Positions 1 through 8,290 of a stretch of 12,091 nt of DNA are shown in pieces. The stretch covers positions 1-12,091 of the forward strand of contig JAADEQ010000043.1 of the NCBI GenBank assembly GCA_013153345.1. The letters are read 5' to 3'. The notes below the pieces were generated by a model. It saw only the letters and a program-made list of their open reading frames with translations, was not told the DNA's origin and searched no databases. The translations under genes were made by a program, and so were the position numbers. The DNA comes from Campylobacterota bacterium. Its GTDB lineage: Bacteria; Campylobacterota; Campylobacteria; Campylobacterales; Sulfurovaceae. Numbering within the stretch: the first letter of the stretch is position 1; each line of letters opens with the position of its first letter.

Positions 1-593
1 GAGAGGAGAGGCATGGAATTGTTCATAGACTAGATAAGGATACTAGTGGAGCTATTTTGATTGCTAAAGATAATAATACCCATCAAGAGCTATCAAAACA
101 GCTCCAAGATAGAAGTATGGGGCGTTACTATTTGGCCTTAATCAATTATCCTTTAAAAGAGAATATTATAGTAGAAAAGGCAATAGGTAGAAATCCAAAA
201 AATAGATTGAAGATGGCAATTAGAGATGATGGAAGAGAGGCAAAGAGTGCCTTTTATAAGATTGCTACTTCTAAGCATAATGAAGAGTTGATTGCTGCAA
301 AGCTATTTAGTGGTAGAACTCACCAAATTAGAGTCCATTTGGGCTCGTTGGGAAGATATATTTTAGGTGATAAGCTATATGGGAAGGATGATGGGTTTAA
401 GGGGCGAATGATGCTACATGCTAATTTATTATATTTTATCCATCCAAAGAGTGGTAAAAGAGTAGAAGTCATTGCCCCTTTATTTAAAGATATGAGAGAT
501 ATTTTAGAGAGTAGATTTGAAAAAGGGAAAGAGTATGCGCAATTTAAGAGTGAAGATTTTAAGAGTTTTTTTAGTGCTAGCTCTTTTGAGTGA
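1..593 (+). CDS. RluA/RluD-family 23S rRNA pseudouridine synthase, 5' end outside window
   Basis: Isomerises uridine to pseudouridine in RNA, probably 23S rRNA; the exact target site cannot be told from sequence. The open frame runs from the left edge (first full codon at base 3), so the N-terminus, which in RluD carries an S4 RNA-binding domain, is missing. The 196 visible residues start just before the family hallmark HRLDKDTSG (nt 24-50), whose Asp (nt 33-35) is the catalytic nucleophile. The second signature, GRTHQIRVHL, lies at nt 312-341 and is followed by the usual GDKLYG. An in-frame TTG at 57 is internal to the domain and is not a start. The tail overlaps the next gene by 59 bases. 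The family call is secure; RluD versus RluA/RluC specificity is not. The equivalent gene sits at this position in Campylobacter jejuni (from memory). Confidence 0.93.
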   Translation, partial: EERHGIVHRLDKDTSGAILIAKDNNTHQELSKQLQDRSMGRYYLALINYPLKENIIVEKAIGRNPKNRLKMAIRDDGREAKSAFYKIATSKHNEELIAAKLFSGRTHQIRVHLGSLGRYILGDKLYGKDDGFKGRMMLHANLLYFIHPKSGKRVEVIAPLFKDMRDILESRFEKGKEYAQFKSEDFKSFFSASSFE

Positions 594-1203
594 GGTTGGT
601 AGAGCTCTATTTATTGAATATCCATTGCCAGTAATAAAAGGGGTTAGAAAGGTTGTTGATAGAGGCTCTGTTGGATTTGAGTGGGATAGTGTTGCAAAAT
701 ATCCATATGTAACTGGAATTAATATATATAGAGCCAAAGCTAGGCCAGGGATTAATCAGGTATATACAAAGATTGCCTCTATTCCAAATCGTTTTGCTAC
801 CCATTTTGTAGATACTAAAATTGAGCCAAATACTAAATATTTTTATACCTTTACTACTATTAGTGGTCTTAATGAGTCAGCATATGGAGATATTGTGCCA
901 GTTAAGACCAAGCCTCCATATAAGAAGGTAAAGGTTATTAGTGCTGAGGTTGTAGCAAAAGATACGGTAAAGATTTTATGGGTTCCAAGTAGTGAGCCGC
1001 AAATATATAAATATATTATCCAGCGTAAGAAGGATAATTTTCCAAAGTGGTTCTATTTGGATAGTGTAAAGGGGCGTTTAATGCCAGAATATATTGATAT
1101 GACAGCTAAAAGGGGACATACCTATCAATATAGAGTAATTGGGGTAGATGCCAATGGGCTTGGCTCAATTGTAAGTGATGTATTAAAAGTAGAGGTGAAG
1201 TGA
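535..1203 (+). CDS. Exported fibronectin type III domain protein (FlpA-like, without lipobox)
   Basis: About 222 residues. A basic start and hydrophobic stretch (residues ~1-24, containing VFLVLALLSEVGRA) look like a Sec signal peptide or N-terminal anchor. Two fibronectin type III-like repeats follow at about 28-125 and 130-222. The first ends in the typical YFYTFTTISGLNES strand pattern; the second has WVPSSEPQIYKY and TYQYRVIGVDANGLGS. I chose ATG 535 because GGGA lies 6 bases upstream (525-528). GTG 550 would also give a signal peptide; TTG 517 is unlikely. The start lies inside the preceding synthase gene, so the export signal is encoded in an overlap. Position and domains match C. jejuni FlpA (Cj1279c), a fibronectin-binding adhesin, but that protein is about 410 residues with three repeats and a lipid-modified Cys. 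This one has no cysteine at all. Orthology is inferred from gene order; an adhesin role is not supported. Confidence 0.82.
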   Translation: MRNLRVKILRVFLVLALLSEVGRALFIEYPLPVIKGVRKVVDRGSVGFEWDSVAKYPYVTGINIYRAKARPGINQVYTKIASIPNRFATHFVDTKIEPNTKYFYTFTTISGLNESAYGDIVPVKTKPPYKKVKVISAEVVAKDTVKILWVPSSEPQIYKYIIQRKKDNFPKWFYLDSVKGRLMPEYIDMTAKRGHTYQYRVIGVDANGLGSIVSDVLKVEVK

Positions 1204-2360
1204 TGCCACATATAAAAGTTAAGCCTTTTGATACTAATAGATTGGATAGTTTAAAAGATATAAAATTTAGAGGGAAAAAAGAAGGTGGCAATTCAGAGAT
1301 TATTCTATTGAAGAAAAAGAATACTCCTATTTTACTAGATATTATTAAAAGAGAGAGTGAGTATTTAATTAAGCCAAATAAGGTGGGTAGAATTGCAAAT
1401 ACTCACCTTTTAAAGGAGAGTTTGAATAGTTTAGCTAAAGAGTTAGAGCTTGAGGTTATTTTGTCTAATACTGCTATTAGACCTACTAAAGTAGAGCCAA
1501 AGAGTGAATTTTTAAAGAGTATAGAGGATTTTTATGATTTTAAGAGCTCTTTTTCTAATATAAAACTTGAGATTGGATTTGGAAGTGGAAGACATCTTCT
1601 ATATCAAGCTCAAAAGGAGCCTGAGACTCTTTTTATAGGAGTTGAGATTCATACTCCATCTATTAATCAGTTATTAAAGCAGATAGCCTTAAAGGAGATA
1701 AAAAATATATATGTAGTAAATTATGATGCTAGATTGTTATTAGAGATGCTTCCCTCTAATATTTTAGATACAATATATATACATTTTCCAGTGCCGTGGG
1801 ATAAGAAGGAGCATAGAAGGGTGCTTAACTCCTTATTTGTAGATACTGCTATTAGGGTTTTAAAGAAGGGAGGTAAGATTGAGCTAAGAACAGATAGCAT
1901 AAACTACTATAAGTATGCTCTAGAGCTATTTAGTGAGCCTAAGAGAGGAGTGTTTTTAGTAGAGAAGAATATAGATATTGAAGTTAGTAGTAAATATGAA
2001 GATAGATGGAAGAGGATGAATAAAGATATCTATACTATCTCATTTTACTCGTTAGAAAATTCAAAAGATTTGAAGATGGATATTGAGTTTGGATTTGAGA
2101 AAGGATATAATCTAAACAGAGAACTTCCTAAAGAGGCGATTGTTAAAGAGGACTATTTTGTCCACTTTGGAGATATATTTAAAGGGGTAAAAGAGGGGAG
2201 CTATTTGGTTGAGGTCTCATTTGGGAGCTTTAATATGCCAGAGAAGAAGTTTATATATATTGATGGTGAGAGTGTAAGTTATTTGCCAACTAATCCTGTA
2301 AAATCTTTTGCTAACTATAAAGCAGATAAATTAATCAAAGAGGTTTTAGAAAATGGGTAG
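1203..2360 (+). CDS. trmB: tRNA (guanine-N7-)-methyltransferase TrmB, long form
   Basis: Forms m7G, normally at position 46 of the tRNA variable loop, using S-adenosylmethionine. The catalytic Rossmann domain lies at about residues 119-285. It has the SAM loop LEIGFGSG (122-129), the IHFPVPWDKKEHRR segment (193-206) matching the family's FPDPWPKKRHxxRR motif, LRTD (228-231), and the closing SKYEDRWKRMNKDIY (263-277). At 385 residues it is far longer than the ~230-residue E. coli type. About 118 residues precede the domain and about 100 follow it, with no motif I recognise; from memory the C. jejuni protein is similarly long. A Val replaces the first Asp of the usual DPW. The start is ATG 1203, sharing one base with the previous stop (TGATG); the upstream GTG 1200 adds only one residue. 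It overlaps ftsE by 8 bases. Confidence 0.93.
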   Translation: MPHIKVKPFDTNRLDSLKDIKFRGKKEGGNSEIILLKKKNTPILLDIIKRESEYLIKPNKVGRIANTHLLKESLNSLAKELELEVILSNTAIRPTKVEPKSEFLKSIEDFYDFKSSFSNIKLEIGFGSGRHLLYQAQKEPETLFIGVEIHTPSINQLLKQIALKEIKNIYVVNYDARLLLEMLPSNILDTIYIHFPVPWDKKEHRRVLNSLFVDTAIRVLKKGGKIELRTDSINYYKYALELFSEPKRGVFLVEKNIDIEVSSKYEDRWKRMNKDIYTISFYSLENSKDLKMDIEFGFEKGYNLNRELPKEAIVKEDYFVHFGDIFKGVKEGSYLVEVSFGSFNMPEKKFIYIDGESVSYLPTNPVKSFANYKADKLIKEVLENG

Positions 2361-3027
2361 TGTAATAAGAGCAGAGAATTTAAAATTGGCTTATGAGAAG
2401 GGGAAGAATGTAATTATTAATAATGCATCTTTTACAATTGAGCAAGGGGAGTTTGTATTTATTACAGGCCCAAGTGGAAGTGGAAAGTCTACTCTTTTAA
2501 AGTCGATGTATGGAAAGCTAAGGCCTCATAGTGGGACGTTAGAGGTTGGCGGATATAATATGAGTAAAATTAAGCGAAAGCAACTTTTGCAGCTTAGAAG
2601 AAATTTAGGAATTGTGTTTCAAGACTATAAATTGATTAATGAGTGGACGGTTGAGAAGAATGTTGTTTTGCCACTAATTATTACTGGGTATAGTTTAGAT
2701 GTTCAAAGAGTGCAGGCTGAAAAGCTCTTGTCGCATGTTAAGTTGACGGAGCATGCTAAAAAGTATCCTTTAGAGCTTAGTGGAGGGGAGCAGCAAAGAG
2801 TTGGAGTTGCAAGAGCTCTATCTAAGAATCCATTTTTGATTTTAGCTGATGAGCCAACAGGAAACTTAGATGAGTTCTCCTCAGGAGTGGTGTGGGATTT
2901 ATTAGAAAATGCATGTGACCAGTTAAATGCTACGGTTTTGGTAGTAACCCATAAGATTCCAACAATATTTAATATCCCTTATCGCCACTTTATAATAGAG
3001 AATGGGGGAATTTATGAAGTCCATTAG
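2353..3027 (+). CDS. ftsE: Cell division ATP-binding protein FtsE
   Basis: Cytoplasmic ATPase of the FtsEX complex, which couples ATP hydrolysis at the division site to activation of periplasmic peptidoglycan hydrolysis. The 224 residues are normal for the family. All ABC motifs are intact: Walker A GPSGSGKST (39-47), Q-loop Gln90 in VFQDYKL, signature LSGGEQQRV (142-150), Walker B FLILADEP followed by TGNLD (161-173), and the switch His200 in VVTHK. The neighbouring ftsX and EnvC-like gene separate it from LolD/MacB-type ABC proteins with similar sequence. ATG 2353 lies inside the trmB stop region (8-base overlap), with an AGAGG-type ribosome site about ten bases upstream. The tail overlaps ftsX by 14 bases, suggesting translational coupling. 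Confidence 0.93.
   Translation: MGSVIRAENLKLAYEKGKNVIINNASFTIEQGEFVFITGPSGSGKSTLLKSMYGKLRPHSGTLEVGGYNMSKIKRKQLLQLRRNLGIVFQDYKLINEWTVEKNVVLPLIITGYSLDVQRVQAEKLLSHVKLTEHAKKYPLELSGGEQQRVGVARALSKNPFLILADEPTGNLDEFSSGVVWDLLENACDQLNATVLVVTHKIPTIFNIPYRHFIIENGGIYEVH
3004..3009 (+). promoter_or_regulatory. Ribosome binding site setting the ftsX start
   Basis: GGGGGA lies four bases before ATG 3014, within the end of ftsE. It favours ATG 3014 over the in-frame ATG at 3002, which has no comparable purine block before it. Confidence 0.5.
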
Positions 3028-3829
3028 AGATCATATAATGTTTATATTGCCGCTTATGGCGATGCTTATAGGGATTGAGTTTGTATTAATCTTTAATAGA
3101 ATTACTGCCTCATATGAGCAGAAGCTAAAGAATGATTATGCAATATTAGTCTCTAGCAAAAAAGAGTTGACAACTCCAATGTTAAGGAATATTAATGATA
3201 AGATTGATAGTGTAGAGGTTTTAGATAAGCAAAAGATTGCTACTGAAGTGGTCTCTGGGGTTGATAAGAAGAATATAGAGACAATTTTAAAAGAGCTACC
3301 TCACTTTTATAGAGTCCATCTGGTAGATTATATGCCACTTGAGGAGCTAAAAAAGATTGAAGAGCAGTTAAAGAGGATTGATGGGGTATTGAGTGTTGAG
3401 ATTTTTGGAAAGAGTTATCATATTAGACACTCTTTGTTTAAGTTGATAGAGAACTCTTTAAATATATTTATTACTATTTTGTTTGTGGTAAGTTTGCTTT
3501 TAATTATTAAACAGATGGAGGTTTGGCAGTTAGCTCATAAGGAGAGAATGCAGATTATGGAGATTTTTGGGGCTCCATTGATGCTTAGAAGTGGGGTTTT
3601 GTTTAAGATGGCATTTATTGATGCAATTATTGCAACTCTTTTAAATTTGGCTCTATTTTTATATATTAAGAGTGATTTGGCAAAACTAAAAAGCTTAGAG
3701 TTTTTAGGGAATGATAAATCACTTCTATTTAGTGTTACTGATGTATTTATCTGGTTTATAACGGCATTAGTTATTGTATTTATCTCAGTATTTTATGTAG
3801 CTTTAAAAACTAGTGAAGTGAGTGAGTAG
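3014..3829 (+). CDS. ftsX: Cell division membrane protein FtsX
   Basis: Inner-membrane partner of FtsE; its periplasmic loop normally holds the LytM/EnvC-type activator. The 271-residue protein has the four-helix FtsX layout. TM1 is at about 9-30, a large extracytoplasmic region at about 31-140, TM2 at about 146-168 (NIFITILFVVSLLLII), TM3 at about 193-218 and TM4 at about 240-264. The periplasmic part is rich in charged residues and contains the SVEIFGKS-type segment usual just before TM2. Primary sequence is poorly conserved in this family, so the call rests on topology, length and position between ftsE and the EnvC-like gene. The start overlaps ftsE by 14 bases. The stop TAG shares its G with the GTG start of the next gene. 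Confidence 0.88.
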   Translation: MKSIRDHIMFILPLMAMLIGIEFVLIFNRITASYEQKLKNDYAILVSSKKELTTPMLRNINDKIDSVEVLDKQKIATEVVSGVDKKNIETILKELPHFYRVHLVDYMPLEELKKIEEQLKRIDGVLSVEIFGKSYHIRHSLFKLIENSLNIFITILFVVSLLLIIKQMEVWQLAHKERMQIMEIFGAPLMLRSGVLFKMAFIDAIIATLLNLALFLYIKSDLAKLKSLEFLGNDKSLLFSVTDVFIWFITALVIVFISVFYVALKTSEVSE

Positions 3830-5133
3830 TGATTAAGAGACTCTTTTTTACTATCTTAATTCTTTTTAGTGGTGTTGAGGCTAAGAAGGTTAGTGAGCTC
3901 TTTAATCAAATAGAAGAGTCAAAGAAGAATCTTAAAAGTAGTGCTCAGCAAAAGATTCAGGTAAATAAGCAGCTTCAAGCAATTGCTAAAAAGATAAAGA
4001 AGTTAAATCAAGAGATTACTGAGTATGATAAGAAGCTTGATGAGTTAGATAGATTTTTGATTAAAGAGCAAAAGAGGTATAAGAGTGCATTAGTTGAGAT
4101 TAATAGTATTAATAAGACTCTAAAAGAGTTAGATAAGGAGATTAATAAGAAGAATGTTGAGTTTGCAAAGCGTATATCTCAGACATTAGGGACTACAATT
4201 GCTAAAAATAGCAGTTTTGAGAAGGATGAAAAGAGTGTATTGGCAAAAGAGATTTTAGAAAAATATAAAGAGTTAAATCAAGAGGAGTTATTAAAGCTCT
4301 CTAGAAATATTGAGCAAAAGAATAAGCTAAAAAAAGAGTTAATTGCTCGAAGAGAGAAAATTGCTCTAAGTATTAAAGATGTTAAAGAGAGAAAAGTTAT
4401 TTATGAGAAGGAGAAGAAAAAAAGAGAAAAGCTTATTAAAAAGTTGGAGAAGGAGGAGAGAAGATACTCTAAACAGCTAAAGGATTTGCTTAAGAGGCAG
4501 ACTCTTATTCGCTTAACCTTGGCGAAATTAAAGATTTTAGAAGAAGAGTCTGTTAAGGAGGCAAAGAGGAAAGAAAAAGAGCTAAAAAGAAGAATTCAAA
4601 AGCTTAAAAAGATGAGAATAGCTAATAAAAAGAAGAGAAAAAAGGCTATAAGAGAGGGGAAAAAGGTTAAATATAATGTAATTCGCATTACAAATCTAAA
4701 AGGAGTGGGTGATTCTTATATTAAAAAGCGTATTAGAAAGTATAGAGGTCCAAAGACTATTCCTCCTTTAAGAAAGCCAAAGGTTGTTATTCCATTTGGT
4801 TCTTTTAAGGACCCAATCTATAATATGAAATATTTTTATGACTATATTACTTTAGCTTCACGTGTGAATGATAAGAGAGTATATAATGTATTAAATGGAG
4901 AGGTTGTTTTTATCGGTAAAAATGCAATGTTTGGTAAATATGTAATAATTAAGCATAAGAATAATCTACATACTATCTATGCTCATTTGGATAAAGTTTC
5001 ACCTTTGTTAAAAAAGGGTTTAAGAGTTAAAAAAGGGGCAGTTATTGGAAAAATTAAGAAGAAACTTATATTTGAGGCAACAAAAAATGGAAGTTTGATA
5101 AATCCTAAGGAGTTGATAAATTTCAATTTGTAA
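3829..5133 (+). CDS. Secreted coiled-coil protein with degenerate LytM (M23) domain, EnvC-like amidase activator
   Basis: Predicted periplasmic adaptor linking FtsEX to an amidase. The 434 residues comprise a signal peptide (~1-18, ending SGVEA), a very long Lys/Glu-rich coiled coil (~22-275), a basic linker, and a C-terminal LytM/M23 fold (~320-434). The fold is recognisable from VLNGEVVFIG, FGKYVIIKH, HTIYAHLDKV and a GAVIGKI strand. Key catalytic positions are gone. The region expected to hold HxxxD reads YFYDYITLAS (335-344), with no His. The HLHFE motif is replaced by KLIFE (412-416). Only His381 and His386 of the TIYAHL segment remain. A non-hydrolytic fold of this kind is typical of EnvC and NlpD, which activate amidases rather than cutting peptidoglycan. 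The GTG start at 3829 overlaps the ftsX stop by one base. Automated annotation would probably call it an M23 peptidase, which the residues contradict. Confidence 0.87.
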   Translation: MIKRLFFTILILFSGVEAKKVSELFNQIEESKKNLKSSAQQKIQVNKQLQAIAKKIKKLNQEITEYDKKLDELDRFLIKEQKRYKSALVEINSINKTLKELDKEINKKNVEFAKRISQTLGTTIAKNSSFEKDEKSVLAKEILEKYKELNQEELLKLSRNIEQKNKLKKELIARREKIALSIKDVKERKVIYEKEKKKREKLIKKLEKEERRYSKQLKDLLKRQTLIRLTLAKLKILEEESVKEAKRKEKELKRRIQKLKKMRIANKKKRKKAIREGKKVKYNVIRITNLKGVGDSYIKKRIRKYRGPKTIPPLRKPKVVIPFGSFKDPIYNMKYFYDYITLASRVNDKRVYNVLNGEVVFIGKNAMFGKYVIIKHKNNLHTIYAHLDKVSPLLKKGLRVKKGAVIGKIKKKLIFEATKNGSLINPKELINFNL

Positions 5134-5159
5134 TTTAGCTTCCTTACAAACTCTTTAGG

Positions 5160-5165
5160 TATAAT
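5160..5165 (+). promoter_or_regulatory. Sigma-70 -10 box upstream of pyrH
   Basis: A perfect TATAAT sits in the only sizeable gap between the two gene blocks, 28 bases before the pyrH ATG. No TTGACA-like -35 is seen at the right spacing. Sigma-70 promoters of Campylobacter and Helicobacter often lack one and have T-rich upstream DNA instead, as here (CTCTTTAGG). Transcription would begin near 5172, giving a leader of about 20 bases. Confidence 0.68.
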
Positions 5166-5182
5166 TTTATTACTTCTTTACT

Positions 5183-5910
<728 letters not shown>

Positions 5911-6123
5911 ATGAGATTAGAACAAATTACTGCAAAAGCGCTTGAGAGATACAATTTTGATAGATATCTAATGTCAAAAGCTGTTGGAAAGAGAGCTAAA
6001 GAGTTAACAAATGGTGCTGAACCGCTAGTTAATATGAGTCTAAAGCAGTATAAAGCAACAGATATTGCTTTAGTTGAGATTGCTGAGGGTAAGATTGAAA
6101 TAAATGTGGAAAGAGAGAGTTGA
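5911..6123 (+). CDS. rpoZ: DNA-directed RNA polymerase subunit omega
   Basis: Small subunit that helps fold and hold beta-prime in RNA polymerase, and in proteobacteria contributes to a ppGpp site. It has 70 residues, typical for Campylobacterota. Recognisable omega features are FDRYLMSKAVGKRAKEL (residues ~16-32), matching the conserved R-x-L-V-x-x-x-A-K-R-A-R-x-L helix, and ALVEIAEGKI (53-62) matching the A-L-x-E-I-x-x-G-K-I helix. A strong AAAAGGAGAT ribosome site lies in the last codons of pyrH (5898-5907). The stop TGA overlaps the TTG start of the (p)ppGpp synthetase gene. The rpoZ-spoT pairing is also found in E. coli. Confidence 0.93.
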   Translation: MRLEQITAKALERYNFDRYLMSKAVGKRAKELTNGAEPLVNMSLKQYKATDIALVEIAEGKIEINVERES

Positions 6124-8279
6124 CCGATTTTATTGAAAAGATTAGAAGCGTTAGATTAATTGATGATGCTGTTAAGCTTCTAACTCAGCTCATTGAGATT
6201 GATGAGCGCATAGAAGAGGCTATTAATTTTGCTATTGTAGCCCACCAAGGGCAGTTTCGAAAAAGTGGTGAACCTTATGTTATTCATCCAATTTTGGTTG
6301 CTTCAATTACAGCTGCAATTACAAATGATAAGACAATGGTAATTGCGGCTTTATTGCATGATGTGATTGAAGATACTCCATATACCAAAGAGGATATTGA
6401 GTCTCGTTTTGGAAAAGAGGTTGCTTTATTGGTTGAGGGGCTTACAAAGATTTTTGAGATTAGAGAGGATGAGCTAGTCTCTTCAAAATCAAATGAGAAG
6501 CTTTTAAAGTCTGCTCTATCATTTAGAAAGATGCTTCTTGTCTCTATTAAGGATTTAAGAGTTTTAGTAATAAAGCTTTGTGATAGATTACATAATATGC
6601 TAACGCTTGATAGTTTACCTCCTCATAAACAAAAAAGAATTGCAGAAGAGACTTTGGTTGTATATGCTCCAATTGCTCATCGATTGGGGATTTCTAAGAT
6701 AAAAAATATGTTGGAGGATTTGAGCTTTAAATATATCTATCCAAAAGAGTATCAGCTAATAGATAACTATATTACCTCTCATAAGCAGGATTTAAATCTT
6801 AGGCTAAATTATGCAATTGATAAGATAAGAAGGCTTTTGGTTGAGAGTGGTTTTAAAAGAGATGATATAAAGATTGAAGGAAGAGTAAAGCACTACTACT
6901 CTATCTATCAAAAAATGCAGCGAAAAGGGGTTAGTATTGAGGAGATTTTGGACCTCTTAGCAATTAGAATTATTTTAAAAGAGCCAATTTTATGTTATAA
7001 AGCTCTTGGGATTTTGCATCTAAATTACAATCCAATTATCTCTAGATTTAAAGATTATATTGCTCTTCCAAAAGATAATGGGTATCAGACAATCCATACT
7101 ACTTTATTTATTGAAGATAATATTATTGAGGCTCAAATTAGAACCTTTGATATGCATAAAGTTGCTGAGCTTGGAGTTGCAGCTCACTGGAAATATAAAG
7201 AGGGTGGAGGGGCTGATAATATAAATTTGGATTGGTTAAATAATTTGCCATATCAGAGCAAAGAGGTAGAGGAGTTTTATGAGGCTGCAAAAGCTGACCT
7301 GTTTAGTGAAGATATTGTGGTCTTTTCTCCAAAAGGGGACCACTATACCCTTCCAAAAGGGGCAGTTGTTTTGGACTTTGCATATGCAATTCATACTGAG
7401 GTAGGAGACCATGCGGTATCTGCATTTGTAAATAAAGAGCCTACATCTCTTTTAAAGACACTTAAAAATGGCGATATTGTTAAAGTTATTACTCAAGATG
7501 AGCCAAGACTCCATTGCTCTTGGATTGATGCTGTAAAGACCTCAAGGGCAAAGAGTGCGATAAAATCTCTGTGTAATCAAAGAATAAAAGAGATTAATCA
7601 AAAGGTGGGACTTAAGATATTAGCTACTATATTTAATACCACCTCTAAAGAGATTGAAGAGATTTTAAAGAAGATAGATGCAACTAATAATCTCCATAAA
7701 ATTGCTACAAATTTGGATAATTTAAAAGATAAAATTAGCAAAATAGCCTCTTTTAAGAGAATTAAGGAGGTTAGATTTTGGGAGTTATTAAAAAAAGGGT
7801 ATAAGAAGCCAACTCTAAAAGAGATAGGTTATTTTAAGATATTTACCAATAAAGTGGTAAATAGTGTTGAGTTTGACTATTGTTGCCATCCAAAGCTTGG
7901 AGATGAGGTTGTGGGGTTTTATGAAAATGGGGTGGTCATTGTGCACCATAAACTCTGCTCAAAGGCGCAAGAGTTAATTAATAAAGATGATACAAAGATG
8001 GTATTTATTGCTTGGAAGAGTAAAAAGAGTGTAAGATATCAGATGTTAATTGCTCTTCAAAATAAGAAGGGAGCGCTTTTAGAGCTTTTAAATGAGTTTA
8101 ATAGATTAGATTTAAATATTGTAAATATTGAGCTTGGGATTAAGAATTCTCAAAAGGCTGAATATTGTAGAGTTGAGGTGGAGACCACTTCAGATAATAA
8201 AAACAAAATAAAAGATATAATATCACAAAAATTCAAGCTTATTGAGTTTATCTCACTAGATGATGCTTATAAGAAGTAA
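6120..8279 (+). CDS. spoT: Bifunctional (p)ppGpp synthetase/hydrolase (Rel/SpoT)
   Basis: Makes and degrades the alarmone (p)ppGpp and controls the stringent response. At 719 residues it is full length. The HD hydrolase domain (~30-200) keeps His56, the HD pair His80-Asp81 in ALLHDVIEDT, and KLCDRLHNM (152-160). The synthetase domain (~235-365) has GRVKHYYSI, DLLAIRIIL, KDYIALPKDNGYQTIHTT and EAQIRTFDMHKVAELGVAAHW. Arg309-Phe-Lys-Asp312 is the RxKD form found in bifunctional enzymes, unlike ExDD of synthetase-only RelA. TGS lies at ~397-458. A zinc-finger-like region has Cys588-Cys589, His609 and Cys613, and an ACT domain is at ~637-712. The start is TTG 6120, within a 4-base TTGA overlap with the rpoZ stop. 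No in-frame ATG occurs before conserved residues, and the N-terminus matches the usual family start. Confidence 0.96.
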   Translation: MTDFIEKIRSVRLIDDAVKLLTQLIEIDERIEEAINFAIVAHQGQFRKSGEPYVIHPILVASITAAITNDKTMVIAALLHDVIEDTPYTKEDIESRFGKEVALLVEGLTKIFEIREDELVSSKSNEKLLKSALSFRKMLLVSIKDLRVLVIKLCDRLHNMLTLDSLPPHKQKRIAEETLVVYAPIAHRLGISKIKNMLEDLSFKYIYPKEYQLIDNYITSHKQDLNLRLNYAIDKIRRLLVESGFKRDDIKIEGRVKHYYSIYQKMQRKGVSIEEILDLLAIRIILKEPILCYKALGILHLNYNPIISRFKDYIALPKDNGYQTIHTTLFIEDNIIEAQIRTFDMHKVAELGVAAHWKYKEGGGADNINLDWLNNLPYQSKEVEEFYEAAKADLFSEDIVVFSPKGDHYTLPKGAVVLDFAYAIHTEVGDHAVSAFVNKEPTSLLKTLKNGDIVKVITQDEPRLHCSWIDAVKTSRAKSAIKSLCNQRIKEINQKVGLKILATIFNTTSKEIEEILKKIDATNNLHKIATNLDNLKDKISKIASFKRIKEVRFWELLKKGYKKPTLKEIGYFKIFTNKVVNSVEFDYCCHPKLGDEVVGFYENGVVIVHHKLCSKAQELINKDDTKMVFIAWKSKKSVRYQMLIALQNKKGALLELLNEFNRLDLNIVNIELGIKNSQKAEYCRVEVETTSDNKNKIKDIISQKFKLIEFISLDDAYKK

Positions 8280-8290
8280 GAGGAGAGAAG

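Noticed and set aside
57..59. TTG at 57 as the start of the first gene
   Set aside because: The conserved catalytic HRLDKDTSG motif lies upstream in the same frame (24-50), so the gene is simply cut by the window edge.
517..519. TTG 517 as the start of the FN3 protein
   Set aside because: It would add six polar residues before the signal peptide, and ATG 535 has the better ribosome site.
504..1291. Reverse-strand open frames of 61-77 codons (504-737, 607-804, 1106-1291)
   Set aside because: They lie opposite well-supported genes, have no domain or ribosome site, and look like shadows of AT-rich coding DNA.
7296..7700. Frameshift or truncation in the Rel/SpoT gene
   Set aside because: TGS, zinc-finger-like and ACT regions follow in frame and in normal order, and total length matches bifunctional Rel enzymes.
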